A stretch of 64,000 nucleotides of DNA from Breoghania sp. (GCF_030066895.1 NZ_JASJAV010000003.1:186001-250000), one strand, 5' to 3'; shown: positions 1 to 9,556, numbered from the stretch's first letter. Translations and numbers: made by a program. The notes: generated by a model from the sequence alone, not told the origin.

Positions 1-368
1 GAGGATACGGAACTCGGTCAGCCGTTGACCGATACCGCAGGGGACGCGAAACGCGGCCGCGAATCTTCGCGTCGCACAAGCTCGGCAATTGCCTGGCCTG
101 CCACGTCAACAGCAATCCCAAGAACGAGCTTTTCCACGGTGAGGTCGGGCTCTCGCTCGACGGAGTCGGGGCGCGCTGGTCAGCCGCCCAGCTTCGCGCA
201 ATCGTCGTGGACTCCAAGCAGGTCTTCGGTGACGAGGCCATCATGCCCGGCTTCTACACGCTCAAGGTCGGCATCAATGTCGACGAGAAATTCGCGGGCA
301 AGACGATCCTGTCGGCCCAGGAAGTCGAAGACGTCGTCGCCTATCTGACGACCCTCAATCAAGAATAA
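1..368 (+). pseudogene. soxX: SoxX, c-type cytochrome of thiosulfate oxidation (5' truncated by window edge, frameshifted)
   Basis: SoxX pairs with SoxA in the periplasmic SoxAX cytochrome that couples thiosulfate to the SoxY carrier. The signal peptide lies outside the window. A heme-binding CLACH motif is encoded at 90-104, followed by typical SoxX sequence such as GEVG..LDGVGARW and MPGFYTLKVG, ending at TAA 366-368. The reading frame before about position 64 differs from the frame of the heme motif, so one base appears to be missing in the Glu-Ser-Phe stretch near 61-66. Fifteen bases separate it from soxY, as expected for the first gene of a soxXYZABCDEF operon. Identity is firm from motif and context; whether the frameshift is biological is open. 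Confidence 0.85.
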
Positions 369-382
369 TCAACAAAAACGCG

Positions 383-832
383 ATGACGCTCAATCGTCGC
401 GAAGCACTGGCCATAGCCGGGGGCGCGCTCGCCTTTGCGGTGACCGGCGCCCGCATGGCCTGGGCCACGGCAGAGGACACGTACAAAGCGATCATGGCCT
501 TTACCGGCGGTGCGGAACCCGCCACCGGACGCATCACGCTCAATGCACCGGAGATCGCGGAAAACGGCAACACCGTTCCCATCTCCGTGTCGGTCGAAAG
601 CCCGATGTCGGCCGAGGATCATGTCGCCTCCGTCACCATCCTGGCGGAAGGCAATCCCAATCCGGAAACCGTTACCTTCCACTTCACCGCGATGAGCGGC
701 GAGGCGATGGCGTCCACGCGCATCCGTCTGGCCAAGACCCAGAACGTCATCGCGCTTGCAAAGATGAGCGACCGGTCGGTCTTCATCGACACCAAGGAAG
801 TGAAGGTCACCATCGGTGGCTGCGGCGGCTAA
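383..832 (+). CDS. soxY: SoxY, thiosulfate-oxidation sulfur carrier protein
   Basis: SoxY carries the sulfur intermediates of the Sox pathway on a cysteine in a flexible C-terminal arm. The 149-residue product begins with a twin-arginine type signal (NRREALAIAGGALAF, about residues 4-30) and ends exactly in GGCGG, the diagnostic carrier tail with its single Cys. Length and lack of other cysteines in the mature part fit the family. soxZ follows 27 bases downstream and supplies the partner of the SoxYZ heterodimer. This gene is intact although soxX and soxA on either side of soxYZ are broken. Confidence 0.95.
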   Translation: MTLNRREALAIAGGALAFAVTGARMAWATAEDTYKAIMAFTGGAEPATGRITLNAPEIAENGNTVPISVSVESPMSAEDHVASVTILAEGNPNPETVTFHFTAMSGEAMASTRIRLAKTQNVIALAKMSDRSVFIDTKEVKVTIGGCGG

Positions 833-859
833 CGACCGATATTCGAGGAGGAAGCCGTC

Positions 860-1186
860 ATGGCCAAAGTAAAAACCCGCGTCAAATTGCCGAAGAAGGC
901 CGACAAGGGCAAGGTGATCACGATCAAGACGCTGATCAGTCACCCGATGGAGTCCGGTCAACGCAAGAACAAGTCCGGCAACATCATTCCGCGCAAGATC
1001 ATCAATTCCTTCAAGTGCGCGTTCAATGATCAGGCCGTGTTTTCCTGCGACATGGAGCCGGCGATATCCGCCAATCCGTATCTGGAATTCACCGCCCGTG
1101 TGGAGAAGAGCGGAACCTTCGCTTTCACCTGGGTGGACGACGACGGAAGCGTCTATTCGGAAGACGAGAAGATCACGGTTGGATAG
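860..1186 (+). CDS. soxZ: SoxZ, thiosulfate-oxidation carrier partner
   Basis: SoxZ is the small beta-sandwich partner of SoxY and has no cofactor. The 108-residue product contains the family features KVITIKTLISHPMESGQR, near residues 18-35, and a C-terminal FTWVDDDG segment. A strong ribosome-binding site (GAGGAGGAA) precedes the ATG at 860. There is no signal peptide, as expected, because SoxZ is exported together with SoxY. The gene is intact. Confidence 0.95.
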   Translation: MAKVKTRVKLPKKADKGKVITIKTLISHPMESGQRKNKSGNIIPRKIINSFKCAFNDQAVFSCDMEPAISANPYLEFTARVEKSGTFAFTWVDDDGSVYSEDEKITVG

Positions 1187-1237
1187 TAACGCATCGCGCG
1201 TCGTCGGCGGAGGAAACAGCCTATAGGAGGAAGGCAG

Positions 1238-1962
1238 TTGAGGAAAACAATCATTATGGGGGGCGGCACTGGCGTTTGTCGGCTTGAGCGCGGGCGGCTT
1301 TGCCGAGCCGGTCGACGACGATCTCGTTATCGACAGCGACATCCAGATGGTGACCCGCGTCAAGACGCCAGAGGGGCATCTGCTGGAGGAAGCACGGTCG
1401 AGTTGGCTCTACCGCACCAAGGAAACGCGGACGCTGGAAGCCGATACGTTCGAGAACCCCGGCATGCTCTATGTGGAGCGTGGCGAGGAGATCTGGAACT
1501 CCAGATCAACGCGTGTCGCGAAGTCAAAATGAAGGCGGAGTCTTACAAGTTCGATGCGTCGGACCAGAAGGTACTCGTCACCTACATCAATCATCAGTCT
1601 CTCGGCATGCCTGTTCAGATCGATCTCAATGCCGGTGACATGAAGGCGTAGTGGGAGAAGGGCAAGGAAGCCTACTACACCCGCACCGGTCAACTGAATC
1701 TCTCCTGCGTGATCTGCCACGAGAACTACAACGGCAAGTACATCCGGGCGGATCACCTCAGCCAAGGCAACACGAACAGTTTCCCGACCTATCGTCTGAA
1801 GCAGGCCAACATGGTCTCGTTGCACAACCGCTTCCGCGATTGCATCCGTGACACGCGGGGGTCAAGCCCAAGGCGTTCTCGGACATCCTGATGGCGCTGG
1901 AAGTCTATGTCGCCTAGCGCGGCACCGGGCTTTCGGTCGAAACCCCTGCCGTGCGGCAGTAG
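1238..1962 (+). pseudogene. soxA: SoxA, c-type cytochrome of SoxAX, multiply disrupted
   Basis: SoxA carries the catalytic heme with Cys ligation that joins thiosulfate to SoxY. An AGGAGG site precedes a TTG at 1238, with an alternative ATG at 1256. Readable segments in order are a signal-peptide remnant, the N-terminal domain (EARSSWLYRTKETRTLEADTF), the heme motif CVICH, the family signature RADHLSQGNTNSFPTYRLK, the axial-ligand Cys in RDCIRDTRG, and the C-terminal GLSVETPAVRQ. At least five lesions interrupt it: frameshifts near 1260 (a G6 run), near 1503 and near 1858 (a G5 run), plus in-frame TAG at 1649-1651 and 1915-1917. No functional product is expected as written. Confidence 0.85.
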
Positions 1963-2093
1963 CAAAACTCGGGGCGGCGGCATGACCGTCGACCCAGATC
2001 AACACATCTTTGAACAGAAGCGGCGGCTTGTCCGGCGCACGGGGTCCGTGCGTCAATGGGGGAGGCGTGCGCTTTGAGGAGCGAAAGAGCGGA

Positions 2094-3789
2094 ATGTTCT
2101 CCAGACGCGAATTCCTGATGGAAGCGGTGGCGACCAGTGCGGTGCTGGGCTCTGGCATGGCCGGGCGCTGGAGCCGGGTCATGGCGCAACAAGGCTTCAG
2201 CGAAGTGGCCCTTCTCGACATGGCGCCGGTCGGCAATCTGACCCTGGCTCATGTGACCGACATCCATGCCCAGTTGAAGCCGACCTATTTCCGCGAGCCG
2301 TCGATCAATCTTGGCGTCGGCGATGTGGCGGGGAAGCTGCCGCACGTGACGGGCGCGGATTTCCTAAAGCTCTACGACATCAAGCCGGGGGCGCCGGATG
2401 CCTATGCGTTGACGTCGGAGGATTTCGTTTCGCTTGCCAAGGCCTACGGTCGCATGGGCGGCATGGATCGGGTGGCGACCGTCATCAAGCATATCCGTTC
2501 CGAGCGCGGCGACGACAATGTGGTGCTGCTCGACGGCGGCGATACCTGGCAGGGGGGGCCTATACGGCGCAGCAGACCCAGGGCGCGGACATGACCGAGG
2601 TTATGAATTCGCTGGCGCCCGACGCCATGACCGGCCATTCGGAATTCACCTACGGCACGGACCGCGTTCAGGAAGTGATCGACGAACTGCCGTTCCCCTT
2701 CCTCGGCTCCAATATCTACGACAACGAGTGGGATGAATCCGCCTTCGAGCACACGGTGATGCTGGAGCGCGGCGGTTTTAAGGTCGCGGTTATCGGTCAG
2801 GCCTCCCCTATACGCTGATCGCCAATCTGCGCTGGATGATCCCCGGCTGGTCATTCGGCATTCGCGAGGAAGACATCGCCGCGCACGTGGAAGAGGCGCG
2901 CGAGGCGGGGGCCGATGTGGTCGTGCTCCTGTCGCATAACGGTTTCGATGTGGACCGCAAGCTTGCCTCCCGGGTTCTGGGTATCGACGTGATCCTGACG
3001 GGTCACACCCACGACGCGTTGCCGGAGCCGGTGATGGTCGGCAAGACACTGGTGGTTGCATCCGGGTCGAATGGCAAGTTTGTCTCGCGGATCGATCTCG
3101 ACGTGCGCGACGGGAAGGTGACCGACTGGGGCTACCGCCTGATCCCCGTCTTTTCCGACGTGATCACGCCGGACGCCGATATGGCGGCGCTGATCGACAA
3201 GGTGCGCGCGCCTTACGAGGCTGAGCTTGCGCGCGAACTGGCGACCACGGACGAGCTTCTGTTCCGGCGCGGGAATTTCAACGGCACGTTCGATGATCTC
3301 ATCTGCGAGGCGCTTCTTCAGGAACGCAATGCGGAGATTGCGCTCTCGCCGGGCTTCCGGTGGGGGACGAGCGTGTTGCCGGGCACGGCGATCACGGTCG
3401 AAGACCTGCACAATGCCTGGGCCATGACCTATCCGGCCGCCTATCGCTCCACCATGAGCGGGGCGACGTTCAAGGACGTGCTGGAGGATGTTGCCGACAA
3501 CCTCTTCAACGTCGATCCCTACTACCAGCAGGGCGGCGACATGGTTCGGGTCGGGGGCATGGGCTACGCGATCGATCCCAAGGCAGAGATGGGATCGCGG
3601 ATTTCCGACATGACGGTGCTTGCCACGGGCGAGCCGATCTATCCGGCGCGCGACTACACTGTTGCTGGCTGGGCCTCGGTCAACGAGGGCACGGAAGGTC
3701 CGGCCATCTGGGATGTGGTGGAGAGCTACCTCACCCGCACCGGCACCGTGAGCCTGCCTGACAACCAATCGGTGAAGGTGGCGGGCTGA
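2094..3789 (+). pseudogene. soxB: SoxB, sulfate thiol esterase/thiosulfohydrolase, frameshifted
   Basis: SoxB is the di-manganese hydrolase that releases sulfate from SoxY-bound sulfonate. A Tat signal (SRREFL) starts at 2094 after GAGGAGCGAAAG. Metallophosphatase motifs visible are VTDIHAQ, LDGGDTW, SHNG and TGHTHD, and the 5'-nucleotidase C-terminal domain follows to TGA 3787-3789. Frame breaks occur in a G7 run near 2553 and in a C4 run near 2811. The family-typical GHWEFT reads GHSEFT (TCG at 2639-2641), and two prolines of the usual FPYTPIANPRW stretch read as Leu. The substitutions beside the frameshifts suggest relaxed selection rather than isolated indel errors. Confidence 0.85.
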
Positions 3790-3824
3790 TGCGAGACGAG
3801 ACAAGACACGTTCGAGGGACGAGG

Positions 3825-5102
3825 ATGAGCGACACGACAGAAAAGCCTGCGGGCGGCATGAACCGGCGCGACTTCCTGAAGGCTGGACTTGCCGCGGGCG
3901 GGGCTGCCGCATTCGGCGGGGCCGCGGCGGCTGCCGAAAACGATCCGCTGATCACCGAGGTCCAGGACTGGAACCGTTATCTCGGCGCAGGCGTTCAGGC
4001 CGCGCCCTATGGCGTGCCGTCGGAGCACGAGCCCCATGTGGTGCGCTGCGATGTGGAGTGGCTGACGGCATCGACCGAAAGCTCGGTCAATTTCACGCCG
4101 CTGCATGAGCTTGATGGCATCATCACGCCGAACGGCCTGTGCTTTGAGCGTCACCACGGCGGCGTGGCGGATATCGCGCCTGCCGATCACCGGCTGATGA
4201 TCAACGGTCTGGTAGATACCCCGCTCGTTTTCACCATGCAGAATCTGATGCGTTTTCCGCGTGAAAACCGCGTCTACTTCCTGGAATGCGCGGCCAATTC
4301 CGGCATGGAATGGCGCGGATCCCAGTTCAACGGCTGCCAGTACACGCACGGCATGGTCCATTGTGTGATGTATACGGGCGTGCCGTTGAAGCTTCTTCTC
4401 GAAGAAGCGGGTGTGAAGGCCAACGGCAAGTGGCTGCTTGCCGAAGGCGCGGATGCGGCCGCGATGACGCACTCGATCCCGATGGAAAAGGCACTCGACG
4501 ATTGCCTTGTTGCCTTCAAGATGAACGGCGAGGCATTGCGTCCCGAACAGGGCTATCCGCTGCGCCTGTGGGTTCCCGACTGGGAAGGCAACATGTGGGG
4601 CAAGTGGCTGCGGCAACTGGAAGTCGGCGATGAGCCCTGGCAGCAGCGCGAAGAAACCTCGAAATACACCGATCTGCTGGCCAGCGGAAAGGCGCGGCGC
4701 TTCACCTGGGTGATGGATCCGAAATCGATCATTACCAATCCCTCGCCGCAGATGCCGATCACGCACGGCAAGGGGCCGCTGGTCATATCCGGGCTTGTCT
4801 GGTCGGGTAACGGACAGATCAAGCGGGTCTATGTCTCGATCGACGGCGGGCGCAACTGGAAGACCGCCCGCATCGACGGGCCGAGCTTCTTCAAGGCGTT
4901 GCATCGCTTCTATCTCGATATCGAGTGGGACGGCTCCCCGCTTCTGTTGCAGTCACGTGCGCTCGACGAGCACGGTTTCTATCAGCCGACGAAGAATGAA
5001 CTGAGGGCCGAGCGCGGCGAAAATTCCATCTACCACAACAATTCTGTCCAGACCTGGCATGTGAAAGAGGACGGGACGGTTGAAAATGTCGAAGTTTCCT
5101 AA
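3825..5102 (+). CDS. soxC: SoxC, molybdenum-cofactor sulfane dehydrogenase subunit
   Basis: SoxC with SoxD oxidises the sulfane sulfur bound to SoxY, so that all eight electrons of thiosulfate are recovered. The 425-residue product begins with a Tat signal ([15 protein letters not shown]). The Moco-coordinating cysteine is in FLECAANSG, about residue 155, and the sulfite-oxidase fold continues through WEGNMWGKWLRQLEVGD and a C-terminal dimerisation domain (VYVSIDGGRNWK). I chose ATG 3825 for its GAGGGACGAGG site; an in-frame ATG at 3789 overlaps the end of soxB. Its stop overlaps the start of soxD by 17 bases, implying translational coupling. Intact. Confidence 0.95.
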   Translation: MSDTTEKPAGGMNRRDFLKAGLAAGGAAAFGGAAAAAENDPLITEVQDWNRYLGAGVQAAPYGVPSEHEPHVVRCDVEWLTASTESSVNFTPLHELDGIITPNGLCFERHHGGVADIAPADHRLMINGLVDTPLVFTMQNLMRFPRENRVYFLECAANSGMEWRGSQFNGCQYTHGMVHCVMYTGVPLKLLLEEAGVKANGKWLLAEGADAAAMTHSIPMEKALDDCLVAFKMNGEALRPEQGYPLRLWVPDWEGNMWGKWLRQLEVGDEPWQQREETSKYTDLLASGKARRFTWVMDPKSIITNPSPQMPITHGKGPLVISGLVWSGNGQIKRVYVSIDGGRNWKTARIDGPSFFKALHRFYLDIEWDGSPLLLQSRALDEHGFYQPTKNELRAERGENSIYHNNSVQTWHVKEDGTVENVEVS

Positions 5103-5760
5103 AGCCCTGATCGTTCTCCTCTCTGCCGGTGTCGCTCTTCCCGCATTTGCGGCCGATGGCGGCAAGCTAGGCCTCGGTCGGCCCGCAACGCAGGAAGAGG
5201 TTTCCGCCTGGGATATCGATGTCCGTCCGGACGGTACGGGCCTGCCGGAAGGACATGGCACCGTGGCGGAGGGCGAAGTGCTCTTCACCGATAACTGCGC
5301 ATTCTGTCACGGCGATTTCGGCGAAGGTATCGGCCGCTGGCCGGTGCTCGCCGGTGGACAGGGTACGCTGACGCACGAGCGCCCGGAAAAGACGGTGGGT
5401 TCCTACTGGCCGTATCTCTCCACCGTCTATGACTACGTTCGCCGGGCCATGCCGTTCGGCAATGCGCGGTCGATGACGGGTGACGAGGTCTATGCGCTCA
5501 CGACCTATATCCTCTATCTGAACGACATCGTCACGGACGAGGATTTCGAACTCTCCAAGGAGAACTTCACCGACATCTATCTGCCGAACGAGGCGAATTT
5601 TATCTCCGACAGTCGTTACGACGAGCCCTTCAACACCGAAAAACATCAACCGTGCATGACGGATTGCAAGGCGGAGCCTGCAAAGATCACCATGTGCGCG
5701 CGTATTCTCGATGTGACGCCGAGCAGCGTGGAGGATGACGGTGCGGGCACGGTGGATTGA
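5086..5760 (+). CDS. soxD: SoxD, c-type cytochrome subunit of sulfane dehydrogenase
   Basis: Electron-accepting subunit of SoxCD. The 224-residue product has a signal peptide (about 1-22, PAFAAD cleavage region), one heme motif CAFCH at residues 71-75, and the SoxD-typical segment WPYLSTVYDYVRRAMPFGNA. The end is also family-like (CMTDCKAEPAKITM). It is short compared with diheme SoxD proteins of about 380 residues and lacks a second CxxCH domain; single-heme SoxD forms exist, so this may be natural. A TTG two codons upstream (5080) is a possible alternative start. Its start lies inside the last codons of soxC. Confidence 0.9.
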   Translation: MSKFPKALIVLLSAGVALPAFAADGGKLGLGRPATQEEVSAWDIDVRPDGTGLPEGHGTVAEGEVLFTDNCAFCHGDFGEGIGRWPVLAGGQGTLTHERPEKTVGSYWPYLSTVYDYVRRAMPFGNARSMTGDEVYALTTYILYLNDIVTDEDFELSKENFTDIYLPNEANFISDSRYDEPFNTEKHQPCMTDCKAEPAKITMCARILDVTPSSVEDDGAGTVD

Positions 5761-5785
5761 GTACCAAAGCGACAGGGTAGGGCCA

Positions 5786-6490
5786 ATGGTACGGCGCAAG
5801 GGACTGCCCGGTTCTGTCTTCGTCGTGGTCGCACTGGCCGTGACGACCCTTGCCGCCGCGCCGGATGCAGCTCCCGATTCGGAACGCGGCCAGATTATCT
5901 TTCAGACCTGCGAGGGCTGTCATCAGGTGGGCGAGGGCGCGCGGCACGGGATCGGGCCGCATCTTGACGCGTTTTTCGGTCGCTGCGCGGGCTCGCTCGA
6001 TGCGTTCAAGTATTCCGGCGCGATGCACCGGTATGGGGAAGACGGGCTCGTCTGGAACGCGGAGACGCTGGATGCCTATCTTGCCCGACCGCAGGCCATG
6101 GTGCCGGGAACGCGCATGTCCTATCGGGGGCTGACGGACGCGGCGAAGCGGGCGGATCTCATTGCCTATATTGCCAGCGCAACGGCGGTCGACCCCACGC
6201 TTGCGCCTGCGCCGCGCGCGGAAATCGGCGCTGCTGCCATGGGGATCGACGGCGATCCGGACTATGGCGAATATCTCGCCGGAGAGTCCGTGACCTGTCA
6301 TCAGCGCTCCGGGCGCACGGACGGCATTCCCTCCATTGTCGGCTGGCTGCGCGGGGCCTTTATCCGCGCGCTTTTTGAATACAAGACCAATGTGCGGCAA
6401 CATCAGGTAATGAAACTGATGGCGGTCAATCTCGGCAATGAGGAGATTGCTGCGCTGGCCGCTTATTTCAGAGGGTTCGACCCGCAATAG
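5786..6490 (+). CDS. soxE: SoxE-like c-type cytochrome with one degraded heme site
   Basis: Small periplasmic cytochrome expected to be the electron partner of the SoxF flavoprotein, in the manner of FccA/FccB sulfide dehydrogenases. The 234-residue product has a signal peptide (about 1-24) and a first heme motif CEGCH at residues 42-46 followed by class I cytochrome sequence (GPHLDAFFGR). The second domain keeps the typical context (YLAGES-VTCHQRSG..GIPSIVGW), but the first Cys of its CxxCH reads Ser (TCC at 6287-6289), so heme 2 would not attach normally. The frame is open throughout. Assignment as SoxE rests on domain layout and its position between soxD and soxF. Confidence 0.75.
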   Translation: MVRRKGLPGSVFVVVALAVTTLAAAPDAAPDSERGQIIFQTCEGCHQVGEGARHGIGPHLDAFFGRCAGSLDAFKYSGAMHRYGEDGLVWNAETLDAYLARPQAMVPGTRMSYRGLTDAAKRADLIAYIASATAVDPTLAPAPRAEIGAAAMGIDGDPDYGEYLAGESVTCHQRSGRTDGIPSIVGWLRGAFIRALFEYKTNVRQHQVMKLMAVNLGNEEIAALAAYFRGFDPQ

Positions 6491-6508
6491 ACGTGTTGAA
6501 AGGGAGGA

Positions 6509-7767
6509 ATGACGATGGTTGCTGTCACCCGAAGGCAATTCGGTCTGCTCGCCAGCCTTGTCGCTCCCGCTTATCTGCGTGCGCAGACGCCGCCCAAGGT
6601 CGTCGTGCTGGGCGTCGATCCCGGCGGGGTTCTACATCGCCAAGGATGCGGGCGAGGCGCTGGACGTCACCCTCATTGAGGCCAATCCAACGCTATACGA
6701 CCTGCTTCTTTTCCAATCTCTATCTCGGCGGCTACCGCAGCTTCGACTCCATCACCCACGGCTACGACACGCTTGCCGCCAACTATGGCATCTCGGTCGT
6801 CAACGCCTTTGCCTCCGTCGTCGATCGCGAGGGTAAAACCGTGCGGCTAGCCGACGGCAGCACCCTTTCCTACGACCGGCTGATCATCGCGCCGGGCATC
6901 GATCTCATCTACGATTCCGTTCCCGGTTATTCGGAAGAAGCGGCTGAGATCATGCCGCATTCCTGGAAGGCGGGGCCGCAGACACAGCTGTTGAAGGCGA
7001 AGCTCGATGCCATCGAGGACGGCCAGCAGATCATCATCGTGACGCCGCCCAATCCCTATCGTTGCCCGCCCGGTCCCTATGAACGCGCCTCGATGTTCGC
7101 CCATGTGCTCAAGGCCAAGGGCTTCACGTCCTCCCGCATCATCATCCTTGATCCGAAGCCGAAATTCTCCAAGCAGGCGCTCTTCTCGGAAGGTTGGGAG
7201 AAGTATTATCCCGGCATGATCGAATGGTACGGCTCGGACGTGCATGGCGGGATCAAAAGCGTCGATCAGAAATCCGGCGAAGTGGCGACCGATCTCGATA
7301 CGTTTAAGGGCTCACTCGTCAATGTCATCCCGGCCCAACGTGCCGGGCGGATAGAGCAGGATGTCGGGCTGACGGACGACAGCGGGTACTGCCCGATCGA
7401 TCCCGCCTCCATGCGCTCGAAGATGGATGAGAACATCTTCGTCATCGGTGACGCCGCGATTGCCGGAGACATACCGAAATCGGCCTTTGCCGCCAACAGT
7501 CAGGCCAAGGTTGCGGCGATGAACGTGCGTGGCGATCTGATCGAATCGAAGGTCTTTCCCGCTAAGTACGCCAATACCTGCTGGAGCCTGATCGAGACCG
7601 ATGACTGCGTGAAGGTGGGCGCGCAATATGCGCCGAACTCGGAGAAGATCGCGTCCACGTCGAGCTTCATCAGCCAGACGCATGAGCCCGCGGATCTGCG
7701 TCGGACGAATTACGAAGAATCGGTCGGTTGGTATAAAGGGATCACGACCGATATTTTCGGGGCGTGA
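6509..7767 (+). pseudogene. soxF: SoxF/FccB-like flavoprotein (sulfide dehydrogenase), frameshifted
   Basis: FAD-binding subunit of a flavocytochrome c sulfide dehydrogenase type enzyme. A GGGAGG site precedes ATG 6509. A Tat-type signal (TRRQFGLLASL) is followed by the dinucleotide-binding strand VVVLGVDPGGFYIAK, where the usual GxG glycine reads Asp. FFSNLYLGG, the TPPNPYRCPPGPYERASM region and ENIFVIGDAAIAGDIPKSA near the C-terminus are typical of the FccB family. Frames break near 6627 (extra G in a G4 run) and near 6700 (a lost base). The C-terminal 350 residues are uninterrupted. Last gene of the sox run. Confidence 0.8.
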
Positions 7768-7800
7768 TGAACTGCCTATTGGCTCCATCTATGCAACGTC

Positions 7801-7881
7801 ATTGCCCGGCGAAGTCCGGGCAATCCATCCGGTAGCGACGTGTACCGGACCTGCTGGATCCCCCGGACAAAGCCGGGGGAT
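7801..7881. repeat. Intergenic element of three consecutive hairpins
   Basis: Three back-to-back perfect inverted repeats lie between soxF and fur: 9-bp arms ATTGCCCGG/CCGGGCAAT (7801-7824), 7-bp arms TCCGGTA/TACCGGA (7828-7849) and 9-bp arms ATCCCCCGG/CCGGGGGAT (7858-7881). Elements of this type, ending in a GGGGGATGAC-like motif, are common dispersed repeats in rhizobial genomes. It sits between convergent genes, so it may also end transcription from both sides. There is no coding potential. Confidence 0.75.
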
Positions 7882-7925
7882 GACGGCGGAGAGAGTTCGG
7901 CGGAACGGCAGGGTGGCACTTCAGG

Positions 7926-8346
7926 TTACCGTCGCTTGCGGCCGTAAAGTTCCAGCCGGTGATGGACGATCTCGTAGCCGAGACGGCGGGCAATCTCTTC
8001 CTGCAGTTCTTCGATTCGATCAGAGGTGAATTCGATGACGTCGCCAGTTTCGATATCGATCAGATGATCGTGGTGAGAAGCGTCCGCGTGTTCGAAACGG
8101 GACGGACCGCCCTCGAACGTGTGGCGGTGAATGGCGCCCTTGTCTTCAAGAAGCTTCATAGTGCGGTAGACGGTGGAGAGAGATGCTCGCATCCACTTTC
8201 ACCGCACGGCGAAAGATCGCCATTGCGTTCGGGTGATCGTCGCGCTCGGCCAGAATCTCGAGAATGACGCGCCGTGGCCGCGTGATGCGGACACCTGCCT
8301 CCCGCAACACGAGCTCGTAGTCGTTGTTTTTCGGTACGTTCGCCAT
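7926..8346 (-). pseudogene. Fur-family metal-responsive regulator, frameshifted
   Basis: Fur-family repressor, probably the Fur/Mur type of alphaproteobacteria. It is read from ATG 8346 down to TAA at 7926. The winged-helix half contains [18 protein letters not shown] and [10 protein letters not shown], and the metal/dimerisation half contains [21 protein letters not shown], which carries the His-rich metal site. The two halves are in different frames, with the break near 8187 in the DNA-recognition helix (ISL-STVYRT). The classical C-terminal CxxC zinc motif is absent, as in many rhizobial Fur/Mur proteins. Loss would affect iron or manganese control. Whether it is Fur, Mur or another paralogue cannot be settled by eye. 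Confidence 0.75.
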
Positions 8347-8413
8347 AGATGCGAAAATAGCCAGTTGAGAAGCATCTGCAAGAGAAGAGCGCTGTCGCCG
8401 ATCCGAAAGGCGA

Positions 8414-9028
8414 TCAATAGATCGTTCGGGCGAGGTGCTCCGTATAGCCGTCGTCATAGGATTTCGCGTCGAATTCCTCATCAAGCGCCTTGATGATCGT
8501 TCCCGTGGAGGGCAGGGCGGAGCGCTCGATCTGCGTTTCCTGCGCCCATAGCCTGGATCGCACCAGCGCCTTCTGGCACTGGAAATAGGCCCGCTCGGCC
8601 GTGATTTTCAGGACGGTCGCAGGTTCCTTGCCGTTCACAGCAAAGGACGCGCAAAGTTCGGGATCGGCGGAGATTTCAGCCTGCCCGTTGATCCGCAAGG
8701 TTTCGCCGACGCCGGGAATGAGGAACAGCAGCGAGACGTGCGGGTCGCGTACGATGTTGCGCAAGGTGTCGATGCGGTTGTTGCCGCGCCGATCCGGGAT
8801 CAGCACGGTTTTGGGATCGACAACACGCACGAACCCTGCTGGATCGCCGCGCGGCGAACAGTCGAGGCCTTCCTCGCCCACACTGGCGATGACCACGAAG
8901 GGGGCGGCATCGATGAAGGCTCGGTAGTGGTCGGAGATGTGGTCGAGTTCCTTGATCAGCGACCGCTTGGCGGGCTGACCATAGAGCGCTTCGAGCTCCT
9001 GAAGCGTGGTGATCGTGTGTGCGGTCAT
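8414..9028 (-). CDS. Pyridoxamine 5'-phosphate oxidase-family FMN-binding protein
   Basis: 204-residue cytoplasmic flavoprotein of the PPOX split-barrel superfamily. Visible family features are [24 protein letters not shown], the [15 protein letters not shown] phosphate-binding loop, and [22 protein letters not shown]. Proteins of this subgroup bind flavin but their substrate is generally unknown, so no reaction is assigned. It overlaps the stop of the upstream acetyltransferase gene by 4 bases, suggesting co-transcription. Intact. Confidence 0.85.
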   Translation of the reverse strand: MTAHTITTLQELEALYGQPAKRSLIKELDHISDHYRAFIDAAPFVVIASVGEEGLDCSPRGDPAGFVRVVDPKTVLIPDRRGNNRIDTLRNIVRDPHVSLLFLIPGVGETLRINGQAEISADPELCASFAVNGKEPATVLKITAERAYFQCQKALVRSRLWAQETQIERSALPSTGTIIKALDEEFDAKSYDDGYTEHLARTIY

Positions 9029-9535
9029 CTTTCCTCCCCTTGCGAGCCTGCCAAGGCTGTCAGTGATCTGTTGTCGAACCTGTAGGCGATCTTGTCAGTG
9101 ACGGGCGCGCCGCTGAGCCGGGCATAGAACCGCGCGGCACCTTCGTTCGGGGCATCGACGGTGAGGTCGATCCGATCGACGCCGTGTTTGACGGCGAGCC
9201 CGGCAAGGAACCTGACAAGCGCTTCCCCGGTTCCGTGGCCGCGCGCTTCATCACGAACGAAAAGATCTTTCAGAAAAAGTGATCGGGGATGAAAGAGGTC
9301 ATGTCGGAAGAGTGCGAAACACGCGATGCCGACCGGTGCGTCACCGATCCGGGCGACCGCGTAGCGGAGACCACTTTCCGGCTCCAGCAATTGCCGCAGG
9401 GCCGTCTCGCTCCAGTCCTGCCGGGCGAACGTGCGGCCCTGATAATGAAGGTCCATCGCGGCAAACAATGCCACGACGGTGTCTGCGTCGTCAGGGCCGG
9501 CAAGCGAGACGATCGGTTTTTCACTATCGCTTATC
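9025..9535 (-). CDS. GNAT-family N-acetyltransferase
   Basis: Acetyl-CoA dependent acetyltransferase with unknown acceptor. The core motif for CoA binding is visible as LFVRDEARGHGTGEALVRFLA, and the fold ends in GAARFYARLSGA, typical of GNAT proteins. The best N-terminus by similarity would begin SDSEKPIVSLAGPDDADTVV, but the codon in the start position (9535-9533) is ATA rather than ATG. An in-frame GTG at 9474 would give a 149-residue product lacking the first beta strand. If the ATA is real, initiation would be impaired. The gene's stop overlaps the PPOX start (ATGA). Confidence 0.75.
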
Positions 9536-9556
9536 GGCCGGTCCTTTCGGTGTTGA

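Noticed and set aside
9025-9535. Use of ATA as a genuine start codon (acetyltransferase and leuB).
   Set aside because: ATA initiation is extremely rare and leuB carries further lesions; a changed ATG is more likely. The acetyltransferase may start at GTG 9474.
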